From the NCBI GenBank assembly GCA_965220365.1, contig OZ244823.1:1302001-1366000 (forward strand): DNA of 64,000 bases, read 5' to 3'. This DNA comes from Bin80 sp965220365. Lineage in GTDB: Bacteria > Bacteroidota > Rhodothermia > Rhodothermales > Bin80. Made by a program: the position numbers and the translations under genes. Of the stretch, positions 35,172 to 44,934 are shown piece by piece. A model generated the notes under the pieces. That model was given only the letters and a program-made list of their open reading frames with translations, ran no database searches and was not told the DNA's origin. Position 1 is the first letter of the stretch; every line of letters starts with the position of its first letter.

Positions 35172-37735
35172 GTTGTTTCTGTTTTTTTTGAAATGGTTTT
35201 TCTGTGAAGCACTAAACAAGTTCGATCATCTGCAGCTGCGGTCCCGTGGGAAAATTTATTGATATCATCCCATACATGGTTCATGATCTCTGTGGGGCCG
35301 GAATTTGGAGCATCATCTAAAGATAGCTCAAGCCGGGTTTTCCCATAAATCTCTCCAGCAAGGTTAACCATGTCCGTCAGGCCATCCGTGTAGCAGAATA
35401 AAATTTCCCCGGGCTGCATTTGAATCACGCTCGAGTTATAGTCGATTCCGTCCATTACTCCCATGGCAATCCCTCCAGTTCCAGATACGGTCGAACGCTG
35501 TGATTTGTTCAGTAGATAGGGAGGTTCATGACCTGCAGAAACATAGGTCACTTCTCCAGTATCTAGATCCACCTTAGCCACAAGCACGGTCACGAAGAGT
35601 CCCATTGGGTTTTGCTGGCAGAGCCGGTTGTTTGCATTCTGGCAAATCTGGGCTACATCTTTACTTTCGCTGGTTGCAAACCGAATTGCTGCCTGTGAAG
35701 CCGCCATGAAAAGAGCAGCAGCCACTCCTTTTCCAGATACATCTCCGACCACGCAGATTAGGGAGTTCCCATCTTCAAAGAAATCCACAAAATCCCCGCC
35801 GACCTGCAATGCAGGCTCCATCCGCGCAGAAGCGCTGAAGTTGTGGAGATCCACACTTCCGTCTCTCACTAGGGCGGCTTGCACAACCATTGCCATTTCT
35901 AGGTCTTGATTGATGGCTTCTTGGGCGAGTCGGAGTTCATTATTCGCAGAGACAAGTTCAGAGGTGCGCTCAGCTACTAGAGTTTCGAGCACTTCTTCAC
36001 GACTGAAGACCTGGACCGTCATGTCCTGGAAGACCCGAGCCAAAGACCCAATCTCGTCCGCACGATCCAGAACGTTTCCAAGCAGCTCTTCATCAGGTTG
36101 TTCACCGCTCTCAACAAAACGTGCAGATTCCGCAATTTTTTCAATGGGACGCGTAATTAGGCGTGCTCCGACAAAGCTGCCAATTGCAGTAAATACCAAC
36201 AGTAGTAGCGTGACAAGCAGTCCCTGGCGGATACCACTCCAGATATCGGCCGCGGTATCGTCCAGATTAATGAAAGCTAAGACAGTGCCGATCCGATTTT
36301 CTCCAATTGCAACGGGTGAGGCAACCCAGAGCCCTCGTTGATCACGATCAATTAGCCCAAGTCGTGCGGCACTACTGGAGCGGCCACTTTCGGTGGCGGC
36401 TTCAATGACCTGGATGGCAGTACTTGAACGCAGATCATAGGGATTACGCCAAGCTCCCTCCATTTCGGTTATATCATTTGTCTCGGAGTATTCGGCTGCC
36501 GCTGCCGTATTGCCGTCCGAATCAATAAACCAAAGTGCTTCGGGACGCCCTTCGCTAACAAGTACCTCCGCCTGCTCCTGATACACAGTATTCAAGATGC
36601 TGGCACTATTTCCTCGGACAAGCGGAAGACCGACCTGAACTATGTATGGACTATTGGGACGAGCAACGGTGACGTACTTGTACTGTGACGAATCGCCACG
36701 ATGGATTTTTGCTCCGCTGTGGTCCACCCATTGATGCGTCAATAAATCGTCCAGTTCCTCTTGATATTCAAGAGAAATCAGTCGTGATCCACCAGAGATA
36801 TTTTCGGAAAACAATACCTGGCTTTCACGGTCAGCTATCGTGATTTCGCCGATGGCAGTGTGCTGTATAATTCTACGTAAGTTTTCTTCCAGAGCATCAA
36901 CACCGCGACTTGCAGCGATAGAAGCAACGACAAAGTGATCAAGAATGACACCGACTACCCGCATATTGGCGGATAGATTACCCTCAATTACGGCAGATAC
37001 GTCAGCAGTTTCATCTGCATGTGTCTGACTGAGCAACTCATCGTTGCCGAAATCCAATAAATTTCCGACCTGTACGATTCGTTCGTGGTCTACGCCGTTG
37101 GTGCCGACATATTTATACACAGCTCGATCTACTTCACGCACTTGGGCGGGTTGCGTAACAACACCAAATGAATCAGGTGGTATGCTCAATAGAGAGTAGA
37201 ACTTGTATGCCTGCGGTTGTTCAACCGGACTTTCTGCGAATCGGAAAGGGATCAGAGCGCCATCTGGCCCGCGAACATTGGTGAGGTAGGACAGGGCTTC
37301 CCTGTCGGTAATCCAGAATTCATCCAATACCGTTTCCTCGGTAATGGAGGTCAAAATTTGAATCACGTAGGAGGTATCGTAATTGGCTTCAGCGGCAGAA
37401 CTGACTAGAAAAGCAGCCACAAATGCTTGGGCGGTCATCGGTGCGTTCAGGGACGCATCGGCCGTCCGTGCCACGCTTGCAATAGAAATTTCGCCAATAT
37501 CTGCAAAAACTTCGGAGTATTGGGTTGCATTCTTTTCTGCAGTGCTACGGGCTTCTTCTCGAACCCCGTTCATATAGTTAGTAATGTATGTCGCCGATAA
37601 AGCCAAACCAGTGATCACAAGCAATCCCACATTCGCAATAAAAATCACCGTGGCTAGGCGATTCACTCGTGGAATGAATGGTCGGCTCAGTTTACCGAGA
37701 AACGAAAGGATATTAGAGCTTGAGATTTGATCCAT
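35168..37735 (-). CDS. Membrane sensor SpoIIE-type PP2C phosphatase
   Basis: 855 residues: a membrane helix (about 28-50), a large periplasmic sensor region likely of Cache type (about 55-495), a second helix (about 501-522), HAMP (about 522-580), a short coiled coil, and a SpoIIE/PP2C domain. Metal-binding motifs are visible: QVGGDFVDFF (about 645), GDVSGKGVAAALFMA, YTDGLTDM and ADDRTCLVL. It would dephosphorylate the STAS protein in response to an external signal. It is first in the operon, with the HATPase gene overlapping its stop. Confidence 0.92.
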   Translation of the reverse strand: MDQISSSNILSFLGKLSRPFIPRVNRLATVIFIANVGLLVITGLALSATYITNYMNGVREEARSTAEKNATQYSEVFADIGEISIASVARTADASLNAPMTAQAFVAAFLVSSAAEANYDTSYVIQILTSITEETVLDEFWITDREALSYLTNVRGPDGALIPFRFAESPVEQPQAYKFYSLLSIPPDSFGVVTQPAQVREVDRAVYKYVGTNGVDHERIVQVGNLLDFGNDELLSQTHADETADVSAVIEGNLSANMRVVGVILDHFVVASIAASRGVDALEENLRRIIQHTAIGEITIADRESQVLFSENISGGSRLISLEYQEELDDLLTHQWVDHSGAKIHRGDSSQYKYVTVARPNSPYIVQVGLPLVRGNSASILNTVYQEQAEVLVSEGRPEALWFIDSDGNTAAAAEYSETNDITEMEGAWRNPYDLRSSTAIQVIEAATESGRSSSAARLGLIDRDQRGLWVASPVAIGENRIGTVLAFINLDDTAADIWSGIRQGLLVTLLLLVFTAIGSFVGARLITRPIEKIAESARFVESGEQPDEELLGNVLDRADEIGSLARVFQDMTVQVFSREEVLETLVAERTSELVSANNELRLAQEAINQDLEMAMVVQAALVRDGSVDLHNFSASARMEPALQVGGDFVDFFEDGNSLICVVGDVSGKGVAAALFMAASQAAIRFATSESKDVAQICQNANNRLCQQNPMGLFVTVLVAKVDLDTGEVTYVSAGHEPPYLLNKSQRSTVSGTGGIAMGVMDGIDYNSSVIQMQPGEILFCYTDGLTDMVNLAGEIYGKTRLELSLDDAPNSGPTEIMNHVWDDINKFSHGTAAADDRTCLVLHRKTISKKTETT

Positions 37736-38363
37736 AAATCACTCAACTTGCTGCTGAAGTCTGCGCCCAATAAAGGTAAGGAAATGTTTTATTGAAAAAA
37801 ATCTAGGGGAATATAGGGAGAAAATACCCAGATTAGCTTATTTAACGACTTCCTAATGTTTGGAAGCGAACAAATCTTAAATCGGTGACAATCCAAAATT
37901 TCGCCGGAGGGAGGTGCACACAACAATTTTGCTACGCAGTCCGCTTCTACTCTTCATCGGCGCAGTGTATCATAGGAAGTTCGTCTATACCTGCACCGAC
38001 GGGTCGGCAGTTGGAGATGGACTTGAATCAGCTGCGGTAGGGGCGAATTTGCTCTCGAGAGATTCATCAATCCAAGGTGCATTTTGCATTCATGAGGGTA
38101 TGGTTTCAGAGGGGCCTTCCTACATATTTTCACTGTTGTACAGCTTCGAGTCGGTGGCCCGACAGGCTGAATTCAAGAATTATACTGTACTGCAATTATA
38201 AACCACGCGTTCAATACTCACGAAGGACACGAAATATGTCCTAAAGTTGACGGTTGGATTCTGCTCCTTCGGATAAATGAAAGTTAGAGGGTGTGTTCTC
38301 CGAAGGACCGCCCGAGATAGACAGGGGTTTCCCATCTTCTAGCAGGACTTCCATCCATTTCGC
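37736..38363. other. Intergenic region upstream of the partner-switching operon
   Basis: About 630 bases. A 95-codon ORF with a GTG start (37914-38201) follows GGAGGGAGG, but its product resembles no family and has irregular composition; it is left uncalled. The operon promoter is presumably near 37740-37850, where the sequence is AT-rich. Confidence 0.4.
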
Positions 38364-39302
38364 CTAATGCAGGGTCCTACGCTTATTCAAGTACGCTACA
38401 AGTGCTTTGTCGTACGTAATGCCTGTATCAAGTTCAACGTAATCAATGGCGTGTTTTAGGCATTGACGTTTGAGCATCTCGGTAAGTGAATTCATACGCT
38501 TTATGTAGGCCTCACGCAACTGTCCGGGGTGAAGAGAGAGTTCTGAGCCGGATTCCATGTCTTCTAGAATCATGGGGTGGTCGGGAAGATTAAACAATTT
38601 TTCGGTTTCTCTTTCAAGTATGCGAAAGATGAGCACCTCGTGCCCCCTGTGGCGCAAGTGTCTCAATGCACGGACGATATTTTCCTGAGAGTCAGATTCT
38701 TCAATCAGATCTGAAATCACAACAATCAGGGATCGTCGCCGAACCCGTTCTGCAACTTGATGAAGCGCACGTGCGGTTCCGGTATAGGTCTCTGTGCTTC
38801 TGGTTTTTACTAGGCGTTCCAGATGTAACAGAATTTCTCGTAAATAGCGCATCGTACTTCTCGGCCTGAGAAACGTCCGAAGTTCAGAGTCAAAGGATAA
38901 AAGTCCCGTCGCATCTCGTTGCAGGATCATCAGAAAATGTAATGCTGCCGCCAGATATGCCCCATATTCCAGCTTTGACAACTGCCCAGTGTGGCGGTAC
39001 TGCATGGAAGCTGATGTGTCCAGAACGACGTAGTGATGCAGATTGGTTTCCTCCTCGTATTGCTTAACATAGTGACGGTCTGTTTTTGCATAGACCTTCC
39101 AGTCCACATGCCTCAACTCATCTCCCGGATTATAAAGTCGGTGTTCTGCGAACTCAACCGAGAATCCGTGGTAAGGGCTCTTATGCAGGCCAGTAATAAA
39201 TCCTTCAACAACTAGGCGGGCTCGCATCTCCATGTTCTTTAGCCGGGAGACCGTGACAGGGTCCAAGTATTTGAGTGAGTTGACTGAATTAGTATTTTCC
39301 AT
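38364..39302 (-). CDS. DUF58 family protein with von Willebrand A-like fold
   Basis: 312 residues. The DUF58 core is visible as LYNPGDELRHVDWKVYAKTD with VKQYEEETN, then the metal-site-like DTSASMQYR (about 94), and later RRRSLIVVISDLIEE. DUF58 proteins commonly sit beside a MoxR AAA ATPase and act in its chaperone system; here no MoxR gene is adjacent. It is divergent from pyrR with only 46 bp between the starts. Confidence 0.85.
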   Translation of the reverse strand: MENTNSVNSLKYLDPVTVSRLKNMEMRARLVVEGFITGLHKSPYHGFSVEFAEHRLYNPGDELRHVDWKVYAKTDRHYVKQYEEETNLHHYVVLDTSASMQYRHTGQLSKLEYGAYLAAALHFLMILQRDATGLLSFDSELRTFLRPRSTMRYLREILLHLERLVKTRSTETYTGTARALHQVAERVRRRSLIVVISDLIEESDSQENIVRALRHLRHRGHEVLIFRILERETEKLFNLPDHPMILEDMESGSELSLHPGQLREAYIKRMNSLTEMLKRQCLKHAIDYVELDTGITYDKALVAYLNKRRTLH

Positions 39303-39348
39303 CGGGTGAAGACGTTGAAAGATGCATGTCAGTGCTTAGATTATACGC

Positions 39349-39906
39349 ATGAAAGCTTCAGATATCGTCAAAGCGCGTTTGATGGACGCGCAAGATGTAC
39401 AGCGGACAATCATCCGGCTGGCTAGAGAGGTAATTGAATCGTGGGATCCCGATAGCGGGATTGCAATCATTGGTCTGCATCGGCGTGGTGTCTATCTTGC
39501 ATCAAGGCTACAGGCACTTATACGTGACCTAGAGGGTGTAATAGTTCCTACCGGGACACTGGATGTAACGATGTATCGCGATGATTTTCGTAAGAGGCCC
39601 CGCATGGCACAAATGCGAACGACCGATATTCCGTTTGACGTAGGGAACCAACACCTGGTTTTAGTGGATGATGTATTGTACACCGGACGTACCGTACGCG
39701 CAGCGATGGATGCAATCACAGATTTAGGGAGGCCATCGAGAATACAATTTCTCACGCTTATTGATCGAGGGCATTACGAGTTGCCTATTCGTGCAGATAT
39801 GGTTGGGCGTGTTGTCCCCACGATTTTCAGGGAAGAGGTGCGTGTACAGTTTCGTGAAGTCGATGATCGTGATGGTGTCTGGTTAGTTGAACGGGGGGAA
39901 GACTGA
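39349..39906 (+). CDS. pyrR: PyrR bifunctional pyr regulator / uracil phosphoribosyltransferase
   Basis: 185 residues of the type I phosphoribosyltransferase fold. The PRPP loop is LVLVDDVLYTGRTVRAAMD (about 103-121), with GLHRRGVYLASRL near the start and the family's DVTMYRDD. In many bacteria PyrR binds pyr mRNA and causes attenuation; it also makes UMP from uracil. Its TGA overlaps the pyrB ATG by one base (39906), so the two are co-translated. No PyrR-binding leader can be seen in the 46-bp upstream gap, so control of this operon by attenuation is doubtful. Confidence 0.93.
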   Translation: MKASDIVKARLMDAQDVQRTIIRLAREVIESWDPDSGIAIIGLHRRGVYLASRLQALIRDLEGVIVPTGTLDVTMYRDDFRKRPRMAQMRTTDIPFDVGNQHLVLVDDVLYTGRTVRAAMDAITDLGRPSRIQFLTLIDRGHYELPIRADMVGRVVPTIFREEVRVQFREVDDRDGVWLVERGED

Positions 39907-40856
39907 TGGAAGGTGCAAGCTCACAAATCGATTCAAAGATTCTCCAGCATAAGCATCTACTTGGCCTATCAACGTACAGTGCCGGCGAAATATATCTGAT
40001 CCTTGAGACAGCGAAAGAGTTCCGTCAGGTCTTGGAACGCCCGATCAAGCGGGTTCCGACCTTGCGCGGATTCACGATTGCAAACCTGTTTTTTGAGCCA
40101 TCTACACGAACGCGTATCTCTTTTGAACTCGCTGCGAAACGGCTATCTGCAGATCTGGTCAACTTTGGCGGATCAGGATCCAGTTTGTCCAAAGGCGAGA
40201 CCTTACGTGATACAGCTCAAAATATTGAGGCGATGAAGGTAGATATGGCAGTGATTCGCCATAATTCACCTGGCGCAGCCCATTTTCTTACACGTTGTAT
40301 CCAGGGATGTGTCATCAATGCAGGGGATGGAGCTCATGAGCACCCGACTCAGGCGCTTCTTGACTTGCTGACAATTTCAGAGCACTATGAGTCCTTTTCG
40401 AATCTGCGTGTATCAATCATCGGGGATATTGCACATAGCCGTGTTGCACGATCAAATATTTTTGCACTCACGACACTGGGTGCCCACGTCACAGTCTGTG
40501 GCCCTCAGACCCTCATGCCCGTTCATATAGACAAATTGGGAGTTAGAGTCGTACATCATCTCGACGACGCACTCCAAGACTGTGATGTAGCGATAACACT
40601 GCGTATGCAGCGTGAAAGATTTGGGGCGAGTCTAGTCCCGTCTCTGCGCGAATATCATGCCCTTTATGGGCTAAGGGCAGATCATATGGACCGGAGTCCG
40701 AATATGATCGTGCTACACCCGGGTCCGGTAAATCGAGGAGTTGAGTTAGATGATGAAGTTGTAGAGCATGAACGGGCTGTGATCCTTGATCAGGTCACGA
40801 ACGGTGTTGCCGTACGAATGGCTGTCATTTATCTACTTGCCTCTAGTGCGAAGTGA
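39906..40856 (+). CDS. pyrB: Aspartate carbamoyltransferase catalytic subunit
   Basis: 316 residues. Carbamoyl-phosphate binding is shown by FEPSTRTRISFELAAKRL (about 60-77), with GSSLSKGETLRDT, HPTQALLDLLT and HPGPVNRGVEL. It catalyses the committed step of pyrimidine synthesis, carbamoyl phosphate plus aspartate to N-carbamoylaspartate. It is coupled to pyrR by a TGATG overlap. No pyrI regulatory subunit follows, in line with PyrR-type control. Confidence 0.96.
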   Translation: MEGASSQIDSKILQHKHLLGLSTYSAGEIYLILETAKEFRQVLERPIKRVPTLRGFTIANLFFEPSTRTRISFELAAKRLSADLVNFGGSGSSLSKGETLRDTAQNIEAMKVDMAVIRHNSPGAAHFLTRCIQGCVINAGDGAHEHPTQALLDLLTISEHYESFSNLRVSIIGDIAHSRVARSNIFALTTLGAHVTVCGPQTLMPVHIDKLGVRVVHHLDDALQDCDVAITLRMQRERFGASLVPSLREYHALYGLRADHMDRSPNMIVLHPGPVNRGVELDDEVVEHERAVILDQVTNGVAVRMAVIYLLASSAK

Positions 40857-40986
40857 TGAATTAGGACGGATATATGGGGCGCCCAGCGTATTCATGTTCT
40901 CTTTTGCCGCCACGCGTTGTGTTATCTTGATGAGTAGAAAGATCAGCTATTCTGGACATCCCTGACAAGAAGCCCGATTCAACACC

Positions 40987-41256
40987 ATGGTAGCAGATGA
41001 CGAGTCAGCGCCGTGGATACGGCTCAGTCCAGAGGGTGTGACTCAGAGTGAGTGGCTGATTGTTGAAGCTTTAGCCGGGGATGCTGTGCTGGTGTTACCT
41101 CCGGTATGGTTGTTGCGTCTGGCTGTTGAAAAGTTTGAATCGGGAATGTTGCTGCCAATGATGGTCAAAATCATGCCTGTTCACCGGGAAAGAGCTTATG
41201 GTATCCTAGATGAAGAGGAGAATATGGTAGCGGTAGGGAAGATTGGTCACCCATGA
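40987..41256 (+). CDS. Small hypothetical protein
   Basis: An 89-codon ORF with ATG start, not recognised. The product is acidic and soluble-looking (WIRLSPEGVTQSEWLIVEAL, then LPPVWLLRLAVEKF). Its stop lies 13 nt before the likely start of the TonB receptor gene. Spacing suits a leader gene of that cluster, but codon-level support is modest and no ribosome site is strong. Confidence 0.4.
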   Translation: MVADDESAPWIRLSPEGVTQSEWLIVEALAGDAVLVLPPVWLLRLAVEKFESGMLLPMMVKIMPVHRERAYGILDEEENMVAVGKIGHP

Positions 41257-41269
41257 TCCTGGCTCCAAA

Positions 41270-43642
41270 ATGATTGATCTGCACAAGATCCCGATCTTGC
41301 TGGTAATCATAGGTCTTGGTCTATGCCTGCCAGTTGTGTCTGCTCAGGAGAGCCCCATTACGGTTAGTGGAACCGTAACAGATTTTGAAACCGGAGAGCT
41401 GGTCGTCGGAGCGGCGTTGTATGTGCCTGCTCAAGACATAGGAGTCACGACCAATCAATACGGCTATTACAGCCTGACACTGCTTGGTGACAGCGTAAGC
41501 ATGGTCGTCAGTCACGTCGCATACACCACACAACGGTTGACCTATTCGTCTCAGGAGGACCTTGTCCTGGACATCTCGCTTGTACCTGCTACACTATCTC
41601 TGGAGGAACTGGAAGTAACTGCACCTGCCGAATCTGCACTGCAGACAACACAGATGAGTGGAATAACGATCCCGGTCCAAGATGTTGAGAATCTTCCATC
41701 GCTCCTGGGGGAGTCGGATGTTTTACGTATCATCCAACTTCTGCCTGGAGTTCAGTCCGGCGTAGAGGGTTCAACGGGTCTTTACGTGCGCGGGGGAGGA
41801 CCAGACCAGAATCTATATCTCCTCGACGGGACCCAAGTCTATAATCCGAGTCACCTATTTGGATTTTTGGGCACGTTCAACTCCGATGCCATCAAGGATG
41901 TCCGTGTGCTCAAGGGGGGATTCCCGGCACGTTACGGTGGGCGACTATCTTCAGTGATTGATATCACCATGAAAGAGGGGAATATGAAGCGGTTTTCAGG
42001 AACGGGGGGCATTGGACTTCTGGCATCCCGCATGACACTTGAGGGGCCAATAAAGCGTGATCGTGCCTCTTTTTTAATCTCCGCACGTCGATCCTATGCC
42101 GACCTAGTCGTCCGCCCCTTCCTCAATCGCGATGAAGAAGACTTTGGGTACTATTTCTATGATTTTAATGTAAAGACCAACGTGATTCTCTCAGCTAATG
42201 ACCGAATTTATTTAAGCGGCTATGCAGGGAGTGATCGTCTGTACTCTTATTACAAGTATGAAGGGAGTGACGATGAGGATCGAAGCGGGTTAAGCTGGAG
42301 CAATCTGACGGCGACCATCCGATGGAATCACATCTTCGGAGCACGACTGTTTTCAAATGTTTTGGTAGGCTATACCGATTACGCGCTGCTTGCTGACAGC
42401 GAATACCGATACGATATAGGGGAAACCTACTCTTCTCAATATAAAGACTCGTACGAGTCTGGCATTCGCGATCTGCATGCACGTGTGAACTTGGAATTTA
42501 TCCCGAGTGCCAATCACAGTATCCGTTTCGGGGTGGGCGCACTGCAGCATTACTTCCTCACGGGTGCCTATGAGGAGATCTTCAGGGTTGGTGGTACCAT
42601 CAGGGATTCGACATCTTCCTCAAATCGCCGCTTCCGGGCGGGAGAGTTCCAGGCGTATATCGAAGATGATTGGCGTCTTAGTTCTCGGATCCGTTTGAAT
42701 ACTGGCGTGCATGCATCGAGCTTCTTGATTGAAGAGCGAAGCTATGTTTCAATAGAACCTCGGATTGCAGCGCTGTGGCGTTTGAGTGCACAAACCAGTC
42801 TGAAAGCCTCTCTGGCATACATGCAACAGTATATTCATCTGTTAGCAACGACCAGTGGATTGTCTCTGCCTACAGACCTATGGGTCCCTGCAACGGCAAA
42901 AGTCCTGCCTCAAAAATCATGGCAGGTTGCAGGGGGAGCTGTTCAGGTACTCGGGGACGGAAAGTTCGAACTATCATTGGAAGGATATTACAAGAAGATG
43001 GATAACCTGATCGAATATGAAGATGGTGCCAATTATTTCGATGCCACCTATGGGATCTGGGAAGATCGTGTGGTGTCGGGGTATGGCGTTGCTTATGGTG
43101 GAGAGGTCTTTTTTCGGAAGCGATCAGGGCGAACGACAGGCTGGATCGGTTATACTTTATCTTGGAGTCGCCGGAAGTTCGATGAAATTAATGATGGCCG
43201 TTGGTTCCCGTACCGTTATGACCGCCGTCATGATGTCGCGCTGGTAATCAGCCACAAACTCAACGCCCGGTTTGATATCAGTGGAACATGGGTTTATGGT
43301 ACAGGTCAGGCGGTTACGCTGCCGGTCGGACATCTTGTTGCTGAATCTTCCGCTCCGACTGTTTTTCCATTGACAAGAGGTGAGGGGACGGCACTGTATC
43401 GTGTGCAGAGCCCCCGCAACGGCGCACGGATGCCAGCCTATCATCGGCTGGACATTGGGATGCGTATTCATCGAACAATGACACGCGTAAAGCGCACTCT
43501 GACCTTGGGCACCCATAACACGTACAGCCGAAGGAATGCGATAAGTATTTTTGCTGATCGTGATGATAATGGTGATGTGATCTTCAAGAAGTTTTCGATA
43601 CTCCCAATCGTGCCTTCCATCAGCTATCAGTTGTCTTTCTAG
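41270..43642 (+). CDS. TonB-dependent outer membrane receptor, copy 1
   Basis: 790 residues. Signal peptide to VVSAQ (about residue 24); a carboxypeptidase regulatory-like beta domain (about 28-110: VSGTVTDFETGELVVGAALY, TTNQYGYYSL); a plug (about 140-260: GLYVRGGGPDQNLYLLDG, then GGFPARYGGRLSSVIDI); and a 22-strand-type barrel ending in aromatic YQLSF. The ATG at 41270 places the signal peptide at the N-terminus; the frame is open from a GTG at 41243. It is followed by a DUF4249 lipoprotein gene. The substrate is not indicated. It is a paralogue of the receptor at 46625. Confidence 0.92.
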   Translation: MIDLHKIPILLVIIGLGLCLPVVSAQESPITVSGTVTDFETGELVVGAALYVPAQDIGVTTNQYGYYSLTLLGDSVSMVVSHVAYTTQRLTYSSQEDLVLDISLVPATLSLEELEVTAPAESALQTTQMSGITIPVQDVENLPSLLGESDVLRIIQLLPGVQSGVEGSTGLYVRGGGPDQNLYLLDGTQVYNPSHLFGFLGTFNSDAIKDVRVLKGGFPARYGGRLSSVIDITMKEGNMKRFSGTGGIGLLASRMTLEGPIKRDRASFLISARRSYADLVVRPFLNRDEEDFGYYFYDFNVKTNVILSANDRIYLSGYAGSDRLYSYYKYEGSDDEDRSGLSWSNLTATIRWNHIFGARLFSNVLVGYTDYALLADSEYRYDIGETYSSQYKDSYESGIRDLHARVNLEFIPSANHSIRFGVGALQHYFLTGAYEEIFRVGGTIRDSTSSSNRRFRAGEFQAYIEDDWRLSSRIRLNTGVHASSFLIEERSYVSIEPRIAALWRLSAQTSLKASLAYMQQYIHLLATTSGLSLPTDLWVPATAKVLPQKSWQVAGGAVQVLGDGKFELSLEGYYKKMDNLIEYEDGANYFDATYGIWEDRVVSGYGVAYGGEVFFRKRSGRTTGWIGYTLSWSRRKFDEINDGRWFPYRYDRRHDVALVISHKLNARFDISGTWVYGTGQAVTLPVGHLVAESSAPTVFPLTRGEGTALYRVQSPRNGARMPAYHRLDIGMRIHRTMTRVKRTLTLGTHNTYSRRNAISIFADRDDNGDVIFKKFSILPIVPSISYQLSF

Positions 43643-43763
43643 CTATGTCAAAATACAAAGTGCTGCTTTCTGAGATAATATTGGCGGTTAGTTGCTTCAG
43701 GCAAGAAAAAGGCTCCTTTACCTTCTTTGGCGGACTCGGACCCAATTTAGCAGAAAATCAAAG

Positions 43764-44714
43764 ATGACCTCTTTCCGATTAATCTGGCCGATTGTGGTGA
43801 GTATGGTCCTGTTGTCGGCCTGTGAAACGGTGATCGAAGTTGATCCGCCGGATTACGATTCCGAACTCGCCATCATCAGTAAATTCTCTCCAGATTCGGT
43901 CTGGTCAGCACGAGTCACAAAAACTCTTCCGATCGGGAGTTTGCGTGATACATCCGACGCGTTTTTAGCCGATGCTACGGTAATGGTATACAGGAGAGAG
44001 ACGCTTGTTGCCCGATTGGTCCATGATGGAGGAGAGGATGGCTGGTATGTCTCATCACAGTTACGCAAGCCGAAAGCAAATGTCTCCTACCGCATCGTAG
44101 TCGAAGCTCCAGGACTTCGTCCCATATCTGCCATTTCGATGGCCCCTACACCTCCAATCATTCCGGATGCAGGGATCTCGAGACTGGACGCTACTGACAT
44201 TTTCGGGGGTTCAGGGTATGTAGTCAGTTTTAGTTTGGAGAATCGCCCGGGTCTCAACTATTACAGTTTTGGCATTTTTCTTGGATTCCCTGAGGAGAGT
44301 TTTCTGGGCAGGACAACATATTCGGTTTATGGTCTACCCATGCGGCATGACAGTCCACGCTGGTTCTGTTCATTTAGCGATGTCCTGAACCCCGTATCCG
44401 TAGCGTTTGGCGATAACTTTGATTGTATCCTTGGAGTCTTTTCTGATCGTTTTGTCGATGATCCAGTCCTTGATTTTGATATCAAGGTGCAAATATCACC
44501 AGACCTGGGAGATCTTGAGGAAGCGACTCTGATCCTCTTCGTTACAGCCTTGAGTCCTGAATATGTGGAATACCATAGCTCAATTGAAGAACAGGAGGAT
44601 TTCGACGGATTTGGAGAGCCGGCCAATGTATATACAAACCTTGAAGGCGGGCGCGGCATCTTCGCCGGTTATTCCTCAAGTCATCGTCTTTTCGATCTAA
44701 CAGTGATTGAGTAA
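43764..44714 (+). CDS. DUF4249-family lipoprotein, copy 1
   Basis: 316 residues. Lipoprotein signal with lipobox LLSAC (Cys about residue 20), then CETVIEVDPPDYDSELAI and FSPDSVWSARVTKTLPI, the hallmark start of DUF4249 proteins in Bacteroidota. It ends with GGRGIFAGYSSS. Members are usually encoded beside TonB receptors of the preceding type and are thought to be surface or periplasmic partners; function is unproven. The ATG at 43764 puts the lipobox in place; the upstream frame from 43692 is non-signal sequence. Confidence 0.82.
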   Translation: MTSFRLIWPIVVSMVLLSACETVIEVDPPDYDSELAIISKFSPDSVWSARVTKTLPIGSLRDTSDAFLADATVMVYRRETLVARLVHDGGEDGWYVSSQLRKPKANVSYRIVVEAPGLRPISAISMAPTPPIIPDAGISRLDATDIFGGSGYVVSFSLENRPGLNYYSFGIFLGFPEESFLGRTTYSVYGLPMRHDSPRWFCSFSDVLNPVSVAFGDNFDCILGVFSDRFVDDPVLDFDIKVQISPDLGDLEEATLILFVTALSPEYVEYHSSIEEQEDFDGFGEPANVYTNLEGGRGIFAGYSSSHRLFDLTVIE

Positions 44715-44934
44715 TCGGTGAGAGGCCCATAAGCGCAAACTTGTTTAAATAGTTCTGCTGGAATTTACGAGGAACCCAGATCCATCGAACTTTTGTATAG
44801 TCTGCGCATCGCTCACGTTTTGCACCTTCTTCTAGAAGCAGGCAGAATAGCGTGAAACATTCACTTGAAAAATTCGGTCAACAAATGCAATATATTGCCC
44901 TCCGGTTTTTTCTCATTTCTTCATCTCACGGATC

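Noticed and set aside
37914..38201. 95-codon ORF with a GTG start after a purine-rich stretch
   Set aside because: The ribosome-site likeness is good, but the product has no recognisable family, no signal or membrane pattern and uneven composition.
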